A program made the position numbers and the translations under genes. Positions 39,713 through 50,623 of a stretch of DNA of 64,000 bases are shown here, piece after piece (position 1 is the first letter of the stretch; each line of letters starts with the position of its first letter). The notes beneath the pieces are model-generated. The model had not been told where the DNA came from, made no database searches, and saw only the letters and a list, made by a program, of their open reading frames with translations. The DNA is from DATAGF01 sp963819845 (GTDB lineage Bacteria > Actinomycetota > Thermoleophilia > Miltoncostaeales > Miltoncostaeaceae): the NCBI GenBank assembly GCA_963819845.1, contig CAWFXQ010000014.1, positions 299,687-363,686 of the forward strand. Reading direction: 5' to 3'.

Positions 39713-41896
39713 TCACCCGAGCCGGCGGACGTCCCACTCCGACATCCTGACCGAGACGATGCGCGGGTCCAGTGGCGGAGATCCGCTCCGCCGGGCGGCC
39801 GAGGTTCGCGACCACGATGTCGTTGCGCCCGGCCCGAGCGGCAGCGTCTAAGGCGACGAGCCGCTCTCGGGCCCGGTCGCGACCTGCGCCGCGATAGCCT
39901 CCGGCCACCGCGGAACTCGAGGGTCCTGCGAGCGCCGTGCCCAGCCCGCGGTCGCGGAATGTGATGCGGTGGCGTCCCGGCTCGCGGGCGACGACGTCAC
40001 GTGGCCCTCGTCGTCCATCCAGCGCCAGATGCGGCCGTCGGGAAGCGCTCCGGCGCCCACCAGCCCCTGCGTGCGGAAGATCGGGACCGCGTCCGCTGGC
40101 GTCGCCGTGACGCGCCAGATCGCGCTGCCGTCTTCGAAGCTCTGCCTCCATGGCGAAGCCGGCGGAGGGGCGCGGCGGGATCCAGGGCGGCGGCTGGTCG
40201 GCGACCCGTACGCCCAGGGACTCACGGTCAGCAGGTCGCACGCCTGCCGAGGCGAGCCACCTGCGCGGTCGGGCTGGCGCGGATCGCCGACGAGGTTCTG
40301 GAAGTCCTGGCCGAGGCTCCCCAGCACGAGGCTGCCGTTGGTCATGCGATGCCCATGGACGGTCTGGCCGATCATGAAGTACGCGCTCGAGCGGCTCGTT
40401 CGGGCGCCCGGGCATCTCGAAGACGATCTCGTCGGTCGGCCGGTCACGCGAGCCAGCGCCACGTCGCACGTCGCCCGGGCTGCGGCCCTCGACGACGACC
40501 GGCTGGGCGCTCGGCAGCGGCAGGTCGGTCCTGGCGCCTCGAGCGCGACGAAGGCCATGGCGGCGAGCGACGATGCGACCGCGCGCCGCGAGCGAGCGGC
40601 CGCGGATGAGGAACCAGGCCCCGACTGCCGCCACGGCCAGCACCGGACCACGACGGCCACGCTGAGACGCGCAAAGGCGCGGATGAAGGGGACGACGCTC
40701 GAAGATGAGCTCGGCCGGCAGGTGGAGCGTCGACCCCCAGGAAGCGCTGCGGGCTCGCCAGGCTGCAGAGGGCGATCGAGCGGGACGATGAACAAGGGCG
40801 ATCGAGGGCCGCCGTGCGCATCCGCGGCGCACAGCCCGGCACCGAGACGCCCGAGCGCGGCGACGATCCCGACGATGGCCAGCACGATCGTGGCGGCCCC
40901 GGGGTACGCGCACCCTCTCGCCGCCCGAGACGAGGCGAACGGGTTGCCGACCCAGTTCCAGACGACGCTGTCGCCGAGGCGGGCGGACGTAGTCGTCGAG
41001 CCGCGCGCCAGTACGAGGAGCAGCTCGAACTTCTGGCGTGTGAAGAGAAGCTCGACCTCGCCCCGCGAGGAGAGGTAGAGGGCGTAGATCGGCACGACGA
41101 CGATCAGCGGCCGGCGGCGGCCGCCTCCGCCCGACGCGCCGGCCAGCGCTGCGCGCAGCGCCCCGGCGCCGGAGCGCACCGCAGCCGACCCAGAGCGACG
41201 AAGCACGGCGAAGATCAGCCCGCCGGCGACGCCGAAGTAGGGGTTGCTCAGCCAGCAGAAGAGCCAGGCCGCGCCGAAGAGCGCCGCCCGGCGCAGGGGT
41301 GGGCGCTCGGTCCAGTAGAGGCCGGCCATATCAGAGCAGCGGGAAGCACTCCAGGTGCATCAGGACCGGGTGTCCGGAGGCGACGCGGTTGACGAGGTAC
41401 GGCGCGAGGGTCAGCGCAAACCCGCCCCAGGCGGCGGCCCAGCGCTGACGCCGAGCCAGCGGACGAGCAGGTACATCGACGCCCCGCGTCAGCGCCAACG
41501 GCCGACAGCGCGACGATGTTGAAGGCCGCGATCGGGTCCGCGATCTCGGTGACGAGCCACGCCCGGCCCCATGTTCACCAGGAGGGTCGCGTTGACCGAG
41601 CCGGGTACTCGCGCCCGAACGGGGCGCGCCAGGTTCGTCGTAGACCGCCAGGCCCCACAGGCGTCAGCCCGTCGTCGCCGCTGTTCCAGAAGTCCCAGAC
41701 GTAGCCTGCGGCGTCGCCGCCGCCGCCGTTCGCCCGTGATCCGGGTCGAGAACTCCGCGGCGAGCGGCCAGGTGACGGCGACGGCCAGCGGCCCGAAGCC
41801 GCGAGCACCAGGATCGTCTCGATCAGCACGGGTGGGTCGAAACCCGGCACCCAATCGCGCTGCGGGCGCCGCGTCGTCCGCGGCGGCGACGGTCAC
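39713..41896 (-). CDS. Large polytopic membrane protein, copy 2 of a tandem pair (frameshifted)
   Basis: About 725 residues if frames are joined. The N-terminal two thirds is polytopic (VLIETILVLAASGFGPLAVAV near the start, YWTERPPLRRAALFGAAWLF, WLSNPYFGVAGGLIFAVL). A soluble C-terminal domain follows, with EDGSAIWRVTATPADAVPIF and IWRWMDDEGHVT, ending WDVRRLG. Overall layout resembles GT-C-fold membrane glycosyltransferases (YfhO/PMT-like), but I cannot point to a catalytic motif. It is paralogous to 41893-44089 and its start overlaps that gene's stop (GTGA). It lies directly upstream of wzm. Confidence 0.6.
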
Positions 41897-44089
41897 CGGG
41901 CCCGCACGACGGCGCTCGAGGCGCCGGCTCGCTGCACCATCACGGAGCACCGAGCGCGCGGGTCCTCGGGTGTGATCTGGCGCGCCGCGGGGGCCGAGGT
42001 TGCGGATCACCACCTCGCCCCTCTCGCCGGGGTCCGTACGGTGACGGCCACCCGCGCTCGCCGCGCACCACGACCTGCTGTCACGCCGCCGTCGGGGCCC
42101 GTCGACCTCGAGCGGGTACGGCGCGGCCAGGTCGAGCCCGCGGACTCGAAGGACATCCGGTAGACGCCCCGGCTCCGCGCGCGACGACGGTGATGTGGCC
42201 CTCGTCGTCCATCCAGCGCCACAGCCGCCCGTCCGGGGTGGAACTCCTGGCGCGGCCCAGCCCTGGCGCCGGAACACCGGCACGGCGTCCGCCGGCGGCG
42301 CGGTGACCCGCCAGACGGCGCTGCCGTCGGCGAAGGTGCGCTCAGCGCGTAGCCCGGCGGCGGGGCGGGGGATCGGCGCGGCGCATGCCCGGCGATGCCG
42401 TAGGCCCAGGGGTTGACCGTCACCCGGTCGACGCCGAGCGCCCGCAGCCAGCGGGCGCTGTTCGGCCACTCGGTCAGCCCGACCTGGTTCACGAAGTCGT
42501 GCCGAGCTGCCCGGGGAAGAGGTTGCCGTTCAGGATCGGGTGCCCGTGGACGAGCTGGCCGTACATGAAGTAGCGCTCGATCTGCTCGTTGGCGCGCCCC
42601 GGCATCTCGAAGACGATCTCGTCGGTCGGCTCGTGGTCGCCGGAGCCAGCGCCCAGGCGGGCACGTCGGCCGGCGCGCGGCCGTCACGGTGGCCGGCTGG
42701 GCGCGAGCGATCGGGAGGGCGGCGGCAGCTCGATCGCGGTCACCATCAGCACCGCGACGATGATCGACATCCGCGCGACTCGCTGCGCCGTCGGATGAGC
42801 GCCCAGAGCCCGACGGCCCCGAGGCACGACGGCCACCGCCATCACCGCGGGCGCGAAGCGGGCGAACGCCCGCAGGAAGGGCAGCACGTCGAAGACGAGC
42901 GAGGCGGGCATGTCGATGCGACGCCCCGACCAGGTCTGGGCAGGCGAGGCTGAACCAGACCAGGACGACGACCAGCGGGAAGCCGAGGCGCGGCGAGCGC
43001 GGCCGCGGGCCGCCGACCCGCCGCGCAGGAGCAGGGCGGCGCGAGCCCCGACGAGCGGCCAGGACGATCGTGACCGGGCCCAGGTAGTTGATCCGCTCGC
43101 CCTGGCGCTCGGGAAGGGATCGCCGAAGAGTCGCCAGACGGGGTTGCTCACCAGGGGTCGGACGTAGTCGCTCGAGGCGGGCGCCGTAGAGCGTCCAGCT
43201 CGGCCCGCGTCGCGCTGAAGGTGTCCTCGACCGCGTCCGCGCGACGAGAGGAGCAGCGCCACCAGCGGCAGCGCCGACCAGCAGCGCGCCGTGCGCGCAC
43301 GACGGCTCTCCGGCCCGGCGGCGGCCGTGCGCCAGGCCCCGTCGCGCCATCGCCCGCGACGAGCCCACGATGGCCGCCGACCGGCCACGATGACGATGCC
43401 ATGCGACGCCGTAGTAGGGGTTGGTCAGCCAGCCGAAGGCCATGGCGGCGCGAGCGACACGGCCCGACCGCGACCCGGGCCGCTCGACCCAGTGGAGCCA
43501 CGCCATCAACAGGAGCGGGAAGCAGGCCGAGCTGGGCGAGCGGGCAGTGGCCGGTCGCCCGGATCAGCTCGTAGGGGAAGAGCGACGAACGACACCCCGG
43601 CCCAGAGCGGCGGCCCGATCCCCAGGCCCAGCCAGCGGACCAGCAGGTACATCGACGCGCCGCTCAGGGCCAGGCCGAGGAGCGCGACACGTTGTAGGCC
43701 GCGATCGGGCGACGCCGCGCTGCGTCGACCAGCCAGGCCGGCCCGACGCGCGAGTAGCGGGGCGTTGACCGAGCCGGGCACGTCGCCCGAAGGGGGCGCT
43801 CACGATCTCCTGCACGGCTCGTCCCCAGAGCGCAGGCCGTGCGTCCGCGTTGTACCAGTAGTCCCACACGTAGCCGCTCGGGTCCCCGCCGCTGCCCGCC
43901 CCGGTGATGTGCGAGTCGAAGCTCGTCGCGAGCGGCCAGGTCATCAGCACGGCCAGGGCCCCGACCAGCCACCAGCACCGTGACCGCCTCGAGGGCCGTC
44001 CGGCTGAGCAGCAGGGCGCGTGCGCGGCGGCCGACGGCCGCCGCGGAGGGGAGCAGCGCCCCGAGGCGTTCCGGCCAGGCCGTCGTCAC
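41893..44089 (-). CDS. Large polytopic membrane protein, copy 1 of a tandem pair (frameshifted)
   Basis: Same architecture as the neighbour: N-terminal helices (VLMTWPLATSFDSHITGAGS, GYVWDYWYNADARPALWG, LLGLALSGASMYLLVRWLGL), then YRMSFESAG and a soluble C-terminal domain with GSAVWRVTAPPADAVPVFR and LWRWMDDEGHITVVA. Shared phrases in the two copies (WRVTAxPADAVPxF, WRWMDDEGH) show a duplication. The pattern WDYWYN early in the chain recalls GT-C membrane glycosyltransferases. The start GTG 44089 lies 30 bases after the preceding membrane protein gene. Confidence 0.6.
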
Positions 44090-44118
44090 GTCGGCGAGCC
44101 TAGCCAGAGTCGGCCGTT

Positions 44119-45977
44119 TCACTCCCCGCGGTTTGCGCCTCGGTGCGGGGAGGTCGTAGAGCTCGTACACGAGACCCGGCGGCAGCCGAGCTCCTCGCCG
44201 CGGCGCAGGGGGACCAACGCCACCGGGCGGCCAAAGCGAGCGGCGATCTGCGCCGCGGCACCCCCGCACACAGCGTGTTCGTCAGGAAGCTCGTGACCCC
44301 GATCTCGCGCAGCTGGCCGTGCTGGGCAGGACCCCGGCCCGGATCAGACCGAGCTCGGCGAGCACTAGGTCCTGGTCCGGGGCACGGCGATGCCGAGGTT
44401 GACGAACATGGTGCGGGCGCCCGAGTAGACCCGGAACGGCCCGGGGATGAAGCAGCGGTCGAGAAGGACGACGCGGTCGCGTCCTGCGACGCGGCCGATG
44501 CTGGCGAAGGCCTCCGCCTCCTGCCGGAGGATGCAGGCCACGGCGCCGCGCTGGGCGTCGACGAAGGCCCTCGTCGTTGGAAGCGTGGCGACGAGGCCGG
44601 CCGCCAGCACGACGCCGATGAGCTGCTCCGGCGGTTCGCCCCGGTCGCGCAGCATCAGCCAGAGGCCTGGGACGGCGGCCATGGCCACGAAGAAGGCGCC
44701 GTAGACGAGGAACCGGTGCCATTCGAGACCGACCGCACCGAGCCGTCCGGCGACGGTGAGTATCGCCGCGGCGCTCGCCACCCCCGCCAGGATGGCAGCC
44801 ACGCCGGATGGGCCTCGGCGCCGCGATGACGGGCGAGCCAGCGACGGCTCCTGCGACGAGCAGCCAGAGCGGCAGCCACAGCACGAGCACCGGCACGAGG
44901 GGCAGTTCGACGTCGAAGCGTCCGACGGACGCCTGCCGGTCGTAGAGGTACCCTCCCCGCAGAGGATCTCGACGCAAGCCGGGCCGAGAGCGGGGCGCTC
45001 GCGGCGATCGCGGCCGCAGCGGCAGCCATGACGAGCGGGCCACGCTCGCGCCTCCAGCCGCCGTCGGTAAGAACGAGCACGGGACGGCGACGAGCAGCAC
45101 GGCGAGGCGCGGCCCGACGCTCCGATCCGGCGCGAGTGCGGCGATCAGAAGCAGCGCCGCCGCAACGGCCGCCGCCGCGCGGCGGCGCGGGGTGCTGGCG
45201 AAGCGCAGGAGGTCGTCCCATGCGACGACGAGCGCTGACGCGACGAGGCCGAAGACGACGATGTTCGCGTGGACCTGAAGGGTGAGCCCCAGGGCGATGC
45301 CGGCGCCGGCGGCCCAGGCCACGCGCCGCCGCCCCTGCTCGCCCAGCGCCGTCAGGAGGGCCAGAAGCGAGACACCCGGCAGCAGCAGGGCGGGGGCCTC
45401 GGCGCCGGGGCTGTAGAGGCTCGCGAACGGCGGCCAGAAGACGGCAAACCCCGACGTGTAGAGCCACGAGCCGCCGGCCCACCAGGAGAGCGTCCCGATC
45501 AGAAAGGGGGCGGGGCGAGAACCCAGGCGGACGAGCCCGGGCGCGAGCCTCCGCGCCCAGACGACCGAGAGCGCGATCAGGAGGCACGACGCGACGAAAC
45601 CCAGGACGTTCCACGACCAGACGACGGACGTGTCGGTCAGCGCGGCAGCCTTCCCGAGCAGGCGGTAGTACTCGGCGGGGTAGAGGCTCTGCCCGAGCGC
45701 GGAGAAGGGATCGAGTAGACCGCCGAGCCGTCCTCGGCGTTCCTCGCGATCCCCAGCACGGAGTACTGGTCGGGCGCGTAGTAGTCCTTGAGGCAGCGCT
45801 CGAGCGACCCGCCGCGCACTGCGTGGGCGATCGTCGGGCCCCAAGGACCCAGAGCGCCGCCGGCGCGACCCCCCACCGCAGATCCCAGCCACGAGTGCCC
45901 GTGGCGGCTTCGGCACCCGAAGGACTAACCGATGTCGCCGCGCTCCGCGGCGCGGCCCCGGCTCCGCCCGCTAGCAT
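44119..45977 (-). CDS. Polytopic membrane protein of the polysaccharide locus (frameshifted)
   Basis: About 600 residues once frames are joined. RGGSLERCLKDYYAPDQYSV is followed by many helices: SWNVLGFVASCLLIALSVVW, FLIGTLSWWAGGSWLYTSGF, IALGLTLQVHANIVVFGLVA, FLVYGAFFVAMAAVPGLWLM. The C-terminal part is soluble (RTMFVNLGIAVPRTR). Ten or more membrane segments and genomic place suggest a membrane glycosyltransferase or polymerase, but no diagnostic motif is visible. The end near 44119 is uncertain. ATG 45977 shares CATG with the divergent glycosyltransferase gene. Confidence 0.55.
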
Positions 45978-47051
45978 GCGCCCGGAGCGTGCACCCGGGC
46001 CGACCGCCGCGCGACCACACGATCGGTCGTGGTGCCGGTCTATCGCGGCGAGACCACGCTCCCCGTGCTGCTCGAGGAGCTCGACAGGCTACGCCGCGCC
46101 GGCGCTGACGCCGCGGCGGGCACCGCTTCCGCGTGAGCGAGGTGGTCCTCGTCCACGACTCGGGGCCGGACCGCTCGGACGTCGCGATCCGCGCCCTCGC
46201 GGAGCGCTACGCCTACGTGCGGCCGGTCTGGCTCGCGCGCAACTTCGGGCAGCACGCCGCCACCCTGGCGGGGATGGCGAGCACCAGCGCCGACTGGATC
46301 GTCACGATGGACGAGGACGGCCAGCACGACCCGGCGGCCATCGGCGTCATGCTCGACACCGCCCTCGCCACGCGCCTCGCCGCTGGTGTACGCGGCGCCG
46401 ACCAACGCCTCGCCGCACACGCGCCTTCCGCAACGTCTCCAGCCGCGTGGCGCACGGCGTCGCCCGCGTCTTGGGCGCCGGGGGCCTGCAGCACTTCCAC
46501 AGCTTCCGGCTCGTGCTCGGCGAGGTCGGCCGCGGCCTGGCCGCCTACTGCGGCGAGAGCGTCTACCTCGACGTCGCCCTCACGTGGGTCGTCAACCGCA
46601 CGGCGGTCTGCCCGGTGAGGATGCGGGAGGAGCGGGGCCGGCCATCCGGGTACTCGACGCGGCGGCTCGCCTCGCACTTCTGGCGCCTCGTGCTCACCTC
46701 CGGGACGCGCCCCCTGCGGCTGGTGGCGCTGTTCGGCGCGCTCCTGAGCCTCGGCGCGCTCGTGGTGCTCGCCTGGGTGCTCTGGGCGAAGTTGACCGAC
46801 GAGGTCCCGGTGCAGGGCTGGACGTCGGTCATGGTGGTCCTGCTGGTGACCGCGGGCGCGACCCTCTTCTCGCTCGGCGTCGTCGCCGAGTACCTCGGGA
46901 TCGCCGCCAAGAGCGCGATGGGCAAGCCGCTCTACCTGGTGGTCAGCGACCCGGCCGAGCGGGCCGCTGGGGCGCGACGTCGCCGCCGCGACGCGGCCCG
47001 GTCGCCCGGAGACGTCCGCGCCGGCAGCCCGCCGTGCGCGCGGACCGGTGA
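45976..47051 (+). CDS. Family 2 glycosyltransferase, polyisoprenyl-phosphate type (frameshifted)
   Basis: GT-A fold N-terminal domain: VVVPVYRGETTLPVLLEEL, LVHDSGPDRSDVAIRALAER, WLARNFGQHAATLAGMA, VTMDEDGQHDPAAI (metal-binding Asp motif), then LHLHFHSF-like GLQHFHSFRLVLGEVG. Two C-terminal membrane helices (LRLVALFGALLSLGALVVL and SVMVVLLVTAGATLFSLG) match the DPM1/ArnC/GtrB group, which attaches a sugar to undecaprenyl phosphate. Its end overlaps the next gene (GTGA). Start uncertain because of indels; ATG 45976 is the best candidate. Confidence 0.8.
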
Positions 47052-48050
47052 CGGACGGCGACGCTCACCTGGGTGGTCGGCGGCGGCGGGCTGCTCGGCC
47101 GCCAGGTCGTGCCGGGCGCTCGACGCGCGCGGCGGCTGGCGGTCGTGGCGACCCCGGGCCCGATCGGCTGGGGCGACGAGGACACCGCGGCCGCGGCGCT
47201 CGAGCGGGAGGCCGGGCGCTTCCTCGATCGGGCGGCGCGCGACCGGCGAGCCCTGGCGGCTGATGTGGTGCGCGGGCGCGGGGGTCGTCGCGACGTCGCC
47301 GGAGGCGCTGGCGCGGGAGACGCGCTGCTGGTCCGCGCGGTTCCTCGACGCGCTCGCGCGCCGGCTGTCCGACGACCCCGGCGCTGGCGCGGCGCGGGCT
47401 CGCTCTTCTTCGCCTCGTCGCGCGGGCGGCGTCTACGCGGCGAGCCCGGCGCCGCCGCCGTTCGACGAGCGGTCGCCGACGGGGTGCCTCGCGCCCTACG
47501 GCCACGAGAAGCTCGCCCAGGAGGACGCTGTTCCGCGCGCTTCGCGCGCAGGCTGCTCGGTCGACCTGCTGATCGGCCGCTTCTCGAACCTCTACGGCCC
47601 CGGGCAGAGCCTGTCGAAAGCCGCAGGGCCTGATCTCGCACGTCGGCCGGGCGGCGCTGCGGCGCGAGCCGGTGTCGATCTACGTCCCGCTCGACACCAT
47701 CCGCGACTACCTCTTCGCCGCGGACGCCGGCCGCATGGCGGTCGAGGCGATGGAGCGGCTGGAGGACGGGCCGGCCGGAGCGGGCGCGGCGCGCGTCGGT
47801 GACCAAGATCTTCGCGTCCGAGGTCGAGACGACCGTGGCCTCGGTGCTCGGCGCGTGGCGGCAGGCGCTGCGGCGGCCGCTGCGGGTGGCGCTTGGCGGC
47901 AGCCCCGCCGGCGCGCCTCCAGCCGCGCGTCCTGTCCTTCCGCTCGCGCGTCTGGCCTGAGTCTGCGGCCGCCCGACCCTGCTCCCCCTGGGCGTCGAGG
48001 CGGTGCGGCGGGACCAGCTGGCCCGCCTGCTGGCGGCCGGCCTCGGCTGA
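47048..48050 (+). CDS. NAD-dependent epimerase/dehydratase (SDR, frameshifted)
   Basis: The start VVGGGGLLGRQVVRALDARG is an NAD-binding loop; SLFFASSAGGVYAASPAPP and APYGHEKLAQEALFRAFARR give the Ser and Tyr-xxx-Lys-like catalytic elements (YGHEK); LLIGRFSNLYGPGQSLSKPQ and PLDTIRDYLFAADAGRMAVE are typical of extended SDR sugar-nucleotide enzymes. It probably makes or modifies a nucleotide sugar for the polysaccharide. The product cannot be named. Indels are frequent throughout. Confidence 0.75.
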
Positions 48051-48086
48051 GCGGGTCACCGTCGGACGGCCTAGACTCCCGCGACG

Positions 48087-48519
48087 ATGCCGACCGCCGC
48101 ATCGAGCGGCCGAGGTCGACCCGGCTTTCTGGCGCGGCCGCCGCGTCTTATGACCGGTCACACCGGCTTCAAGGGGAGCTGGCTGGCGGCCTGGCTCCAG
48201 CGCATGGGCGCCGAAGTCTGCGGGATACGCGCTGCGCGCCGGCCACCGACTCCGAGCCTGTTCGAGGCCGCCGACGTCGGCGGACGGCATGGCGAGCGCG
48301 ATCGGTGACGTCCGCGACGCGGAGCGCCCTGCGCGGGCGCTTGCGGGCACCGCCCCGAGGTCGTGCTCCACCTGGCCGCGCAGTGCGCTCGTGCGCCCCT
48401 CGTATGCCGCCCCGGCCGAGACGTACGCCGTCAACGTCATGGGCACTGTCAACCTGCTCGACGCTGCCCGCGCCTGCGAGAGCGTGCGCGTGACGGTCGT
48501 GGTCACGAGCGACAAGTGA
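48087..48519 (+). pseudogene. rfbG: CDP-glucose 4,6-dehydratase, 5' fragment cut at the junction
   Basis: Across indels it reads FWRGRRVLMTGHTGFKGSWL then AAWLQRMGAEVCGYAL, PTPSLFEAADV, IGDVRD, VVLHLAAQ, LVRPSYAAPAETYAVNVMGT and VNLLDAARACESVRVTVVVTSDK. TGHTGFKGSWL is the RfbG signature; the enzyme makes CDP-4-keto-6-deoxyglucose for dideoxy or branched sugars. The homology stops dead after TSDK, where the family continues with the catalytic region, because the sequence changes to a planctomycete kinase gene. More than half of the enzyme is missing. Confidence 0.85.
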
Positions 48520-48525
48520 TCGCGT
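48515..48525. other. Abrupt junction between unrelated genomic sequences
   Basis: Left of about 48,519 the plus strand encodes a CDP-glucose dehydratase up to its TSDK motif. Right of it the minus strand encodes a Ser/Thr kinase that is cut off soon after its catalytic core. From about 48,522 the sequence matches the second kinase gene from about 56,056 almost base for base over some 75 bases (CGCGTTGGCC, then TCGTAGCGGCGGTTGCGGTC), but the second copy continues into a long C-terminal region that the first copy lacks. Both genes end at the same point without any insertion-sequence end or target repeat that I can see. Confidence 0.85.
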
Positions 48526-49640
48526 TGGCCGACTCGTAGCGGCGGTTGCGGTCCTTCTCCAGGCCTTCATCACGATCCAGTCCAGCTCGCCGCGGACAGA
48601 GCCGGCTCAGCTTCCGCGGGTCGGCTCCCGCGGTCGGCCGACGACCGTCGCGGCGGCCGCGCCCGAGGGTGCTCAGCCGCGTGCTCGGCCTGGGCGGCTC
48701 CTCCTCGCGGATGATCCGCCGGATCTCGTCGTACCCGGCCTGCCTGCAGCCGCTCCTTGTCGAACGGCGTCGTCCCGGTCAGCAGCTCGTACAGGAGCAC
48801 GCCGAGGGCGTAGATGTCGGTCCGGGTGTCCACGTCCAGGCCGCTCTGCCCGGCCTGCTCCGGGCTCATGTACAGCGGCGTCCCGACCATCTGGGCGAAC
48901 CGCGTGTACACCGTCTTGTCGGTCAGCTGCTGGCCGATCGCCTTGGCCACGCCGAAGTCGATCACCTTCACCACCGGCGTGCCGTCGTGCGACGTGACCA
49001 GGACGTTGGACGGCTTCAGGTCGCGGTGGATGACCCCCTTCTGGTGGGCGTGCTGCACCGCCTGGCAGACGTGCGACGAACAGCTCCAGCCGCTCCCGCG
49101 GTGGTCAGGCGGTGCTGCGTCGCAGTAGTCGGTGATCGGCACGCCCTTGACCAGTTCCATCACGAAGTACGGCCGGCCCGCGGTCGGTCGCGCCCGCCGT
49201 CGAGCACCTTGGCGATGTTCGGGTGGTCCATCAGGGCCAGCGCCTGCCGCTCGGCCTCGAACCGCGCGACCACCTGCCGCGTGTCCATCCCCGGCTTGAT
49301 GACCTTCAGGGCCACCTTGCGGCGGACCGGCTGCGTGCTGCTCGGCGACGAACACCAGCCCCATCCCGCCCTCGCCGATCTGCTCCATCAGCTTGTACGG
49401 GCCGATCACCGTGCCGGGGCCGTTCGGCGGCCGGCTGGTCGGTCGTCGCGACCGGTCCGAGAGCGGGGGCGGCCAGGAAGCTCTGATCCTCCTCATCCAC
49501 TCGCAGGAGCTCCTCCACGCGCCCCCGCAGCGCCTCGTCTCCGCCACAGACCCGGTCCAGGTAGGCCCGCCGGTCGTCCCCCGCGGCCAGCCGGCGGGCG
49601 GCCTTGAAGATGGCTTCCTCGTCGGCTTCGGGCTGGTCAT
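48520..49640 (-). pseudogene. Planctomycete Ser/Thr protein kinase, 3' end lost at the junction
   Basis: The N-terminal helical region (EADEEAIFKAARRLAAGDDR) precedes the kinase domain: GPYKLMEQIGEGGMGLVFVA (P-loop), VIHRDLKPSNVLV (catalytic loop), VKVIDFGVAKAIGQQLTDKT (DFG), VGTPLYMSPEQAGQSGLDVD, DIYALGVLLYELLTGTTPFD. Catalytic residues are present, but the reading frame is broken in several places and the protein ends at the junction where the juxtamembrane region should begin. It follows an ECF sigma factor remnant, the usual partner. Confidence 0.88.
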
Positions 49641-49727
49641 GGCGTGTCCCCTGGCGGGCGAATCCCGCCCGGAGCACAGTGCGAGAAGTGGCGGAGATCA
49701 CCCGGCGGAATCCGATTTTTTTCTTCG

Positions 49728-49902
49728 TTAGGCCGCCGTCCGCCCGCCGATGGCGAGCCGAAGCCAGGACCGGCGTAGGCCCAGTCCTCGTCGGCGGTGG
49801 AGGTGGCGATGCCGAGTGCTCGTGCGGCCTGCTCGACGGTGAGCCCGGCGAAGAACCGGAGCTTCACCAACTCGGCCTTGCGCGGGTCTACTCGCGAAGG
49901 AG
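49728..49902 (-). pseudogene. ECF sigma factor remnant (region 4 only)
   Basis: The remaining translation is DPRKAELVKLRFFAGLTVEQ then AARALGIATSTADEDWAYAR and SWLRLAIGGRTAA before TAG 49728. This is the sigma-4 helix-turn-helix of the planctomycete ECF sigma factors paired with kinases; the second locus has the same phrase (AELVKLRYFAGLTVE). Everything upstream, including sigma region 2, is absent: homology ends near 49902 and the sequence becomes AT-richer. The gene is therefore 5'-truncated. Confidence 0.75.
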
Positions 49903-50278
49903 GTCACGCGGGTGGACTCTGCCCGATCCCATTGTTTTCTCTTCCCAACTCTACCTGTCCCCGTCGGACGGCATGGCGGAAGTCCGTTCATGAGCATCCT
50001 GTGACCCGAAGCCGGATGACCTCCCGAACTTCGAATTCATACGCTACGGGCAACCGCGCCACGATTCGTTGCCAGAAGAGATTAAAAGACGCCTGTGACG
50101 GCGACGTAGCAAACACAAAGATCGGCCGGCGTCACCTGGAGGTCGCGGAGCGACCGCGTCCGTTCGGGCGAGCAGGGGTCTCCGGGTGAAGTGTGGATGC
50201 CGTTACCAGGGAGAAACGCGCTCGTGTCTCGTATCCCCCCCCGGGGTAGCCTCAAGGTACGCGCCGGTTGTAATGGGT
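49903..50278. other. Intergenic, lower-GC stretch with no recognisable gene
   Basis: This stretch has visibly lower GC than both sides and short T- and A-rich tracts (CATTGTTTTCTCTTCCCAAC near 49930). No open frame with a convincing ribosome site or family motif is seen on either strand. It separates the sigma factor remnant from the unrecognised gene start at 50623 and may be decayed or rearranged DNA. Confidence 0.5.
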
Positions 50279-50623
50279 TCACGGCTTCAGATGGAACGGC
50301 CAATCCGAGGGCAATCCCGACGTTGAACCGCCGACGCGGCACGGGCGGTGCAAATACACCCCTCGCAACAGCCTGCCCGTGCTTGGGATTGGTGCGGCGG
50401 AACTCAGGGTATTCCCCCGTTTTCTCGCAGAAACTGACGCCGCAGAAAATCGACCTGCTGGCGAAGCCGTCCTTGGTTGCAATGACGCATTGTCGAGAGC
50501 CTCCCGGCCTGGCAGGAACCACTCATTCCCGGGGGAAATGGCGCGGCGACTGCACGGAATCAGCCAGGCATCGCATGCGAGCCGCCGGAGGTCGCCTCGG
50601 ACGATGAACACGTGCCCGGGCAT
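50279..50623 (-). CDS. Unrecognised gene start, probably a decayed or frameshifted fragment
   Basis: A convincing start: AGGAGA eight bases before ATG 50623, then MPGHVFIVRGDLRRLACDAW and LIPCSRRAISPGNEWFLPGR. After about 45 residues the sequence loses coherence (RTASPAGRFSAASVSARKRG) and the frame is probably lost. From memory the opening (GHVFIVRGDLxxLACDAWLIP) is reminiscent of N-termini of SIR2-like/NAD-binding proteins of the kind seen in defence loci, but I cannot confirm this. No neighbour supports a role. Confidence 0.35.
   Translation of the reverse strand: MPGHVFIVRGDLRRLACDAWLIPCSRRAISPGNEWFLPGREALDNASLQPRTASPAGRFSAASVSARKRGNTLSSAAPIPSTGRLLRGVYLHRPCRVGGSTSGLPSDWPFHLKP

Noticed and set aside
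32262..48050. Genuine pseudogenisation of the whole polysaccharide locus
   Set aside because: Catalytic motifs are intact across frames and the frame breaks are almost all single-base changes in G/C tracts, as expected from consensus error.
48087..49640. Natural inter-phylum gene transfer at 48.5 kb
   Set aside because: Both flanking genes are cut in mid-domain with no mobile element or repeat of its own, and the kinase side is repeated DNA, so a misjoin is simpler. Kept open only as an alternative.
50191..50607. A 138-residue plus-strand frame in the lower-GC region
   Set aside because: No ribosome site or family motif, and the minus strand has a better supported gene start (AGGAGA before ATG 50623).
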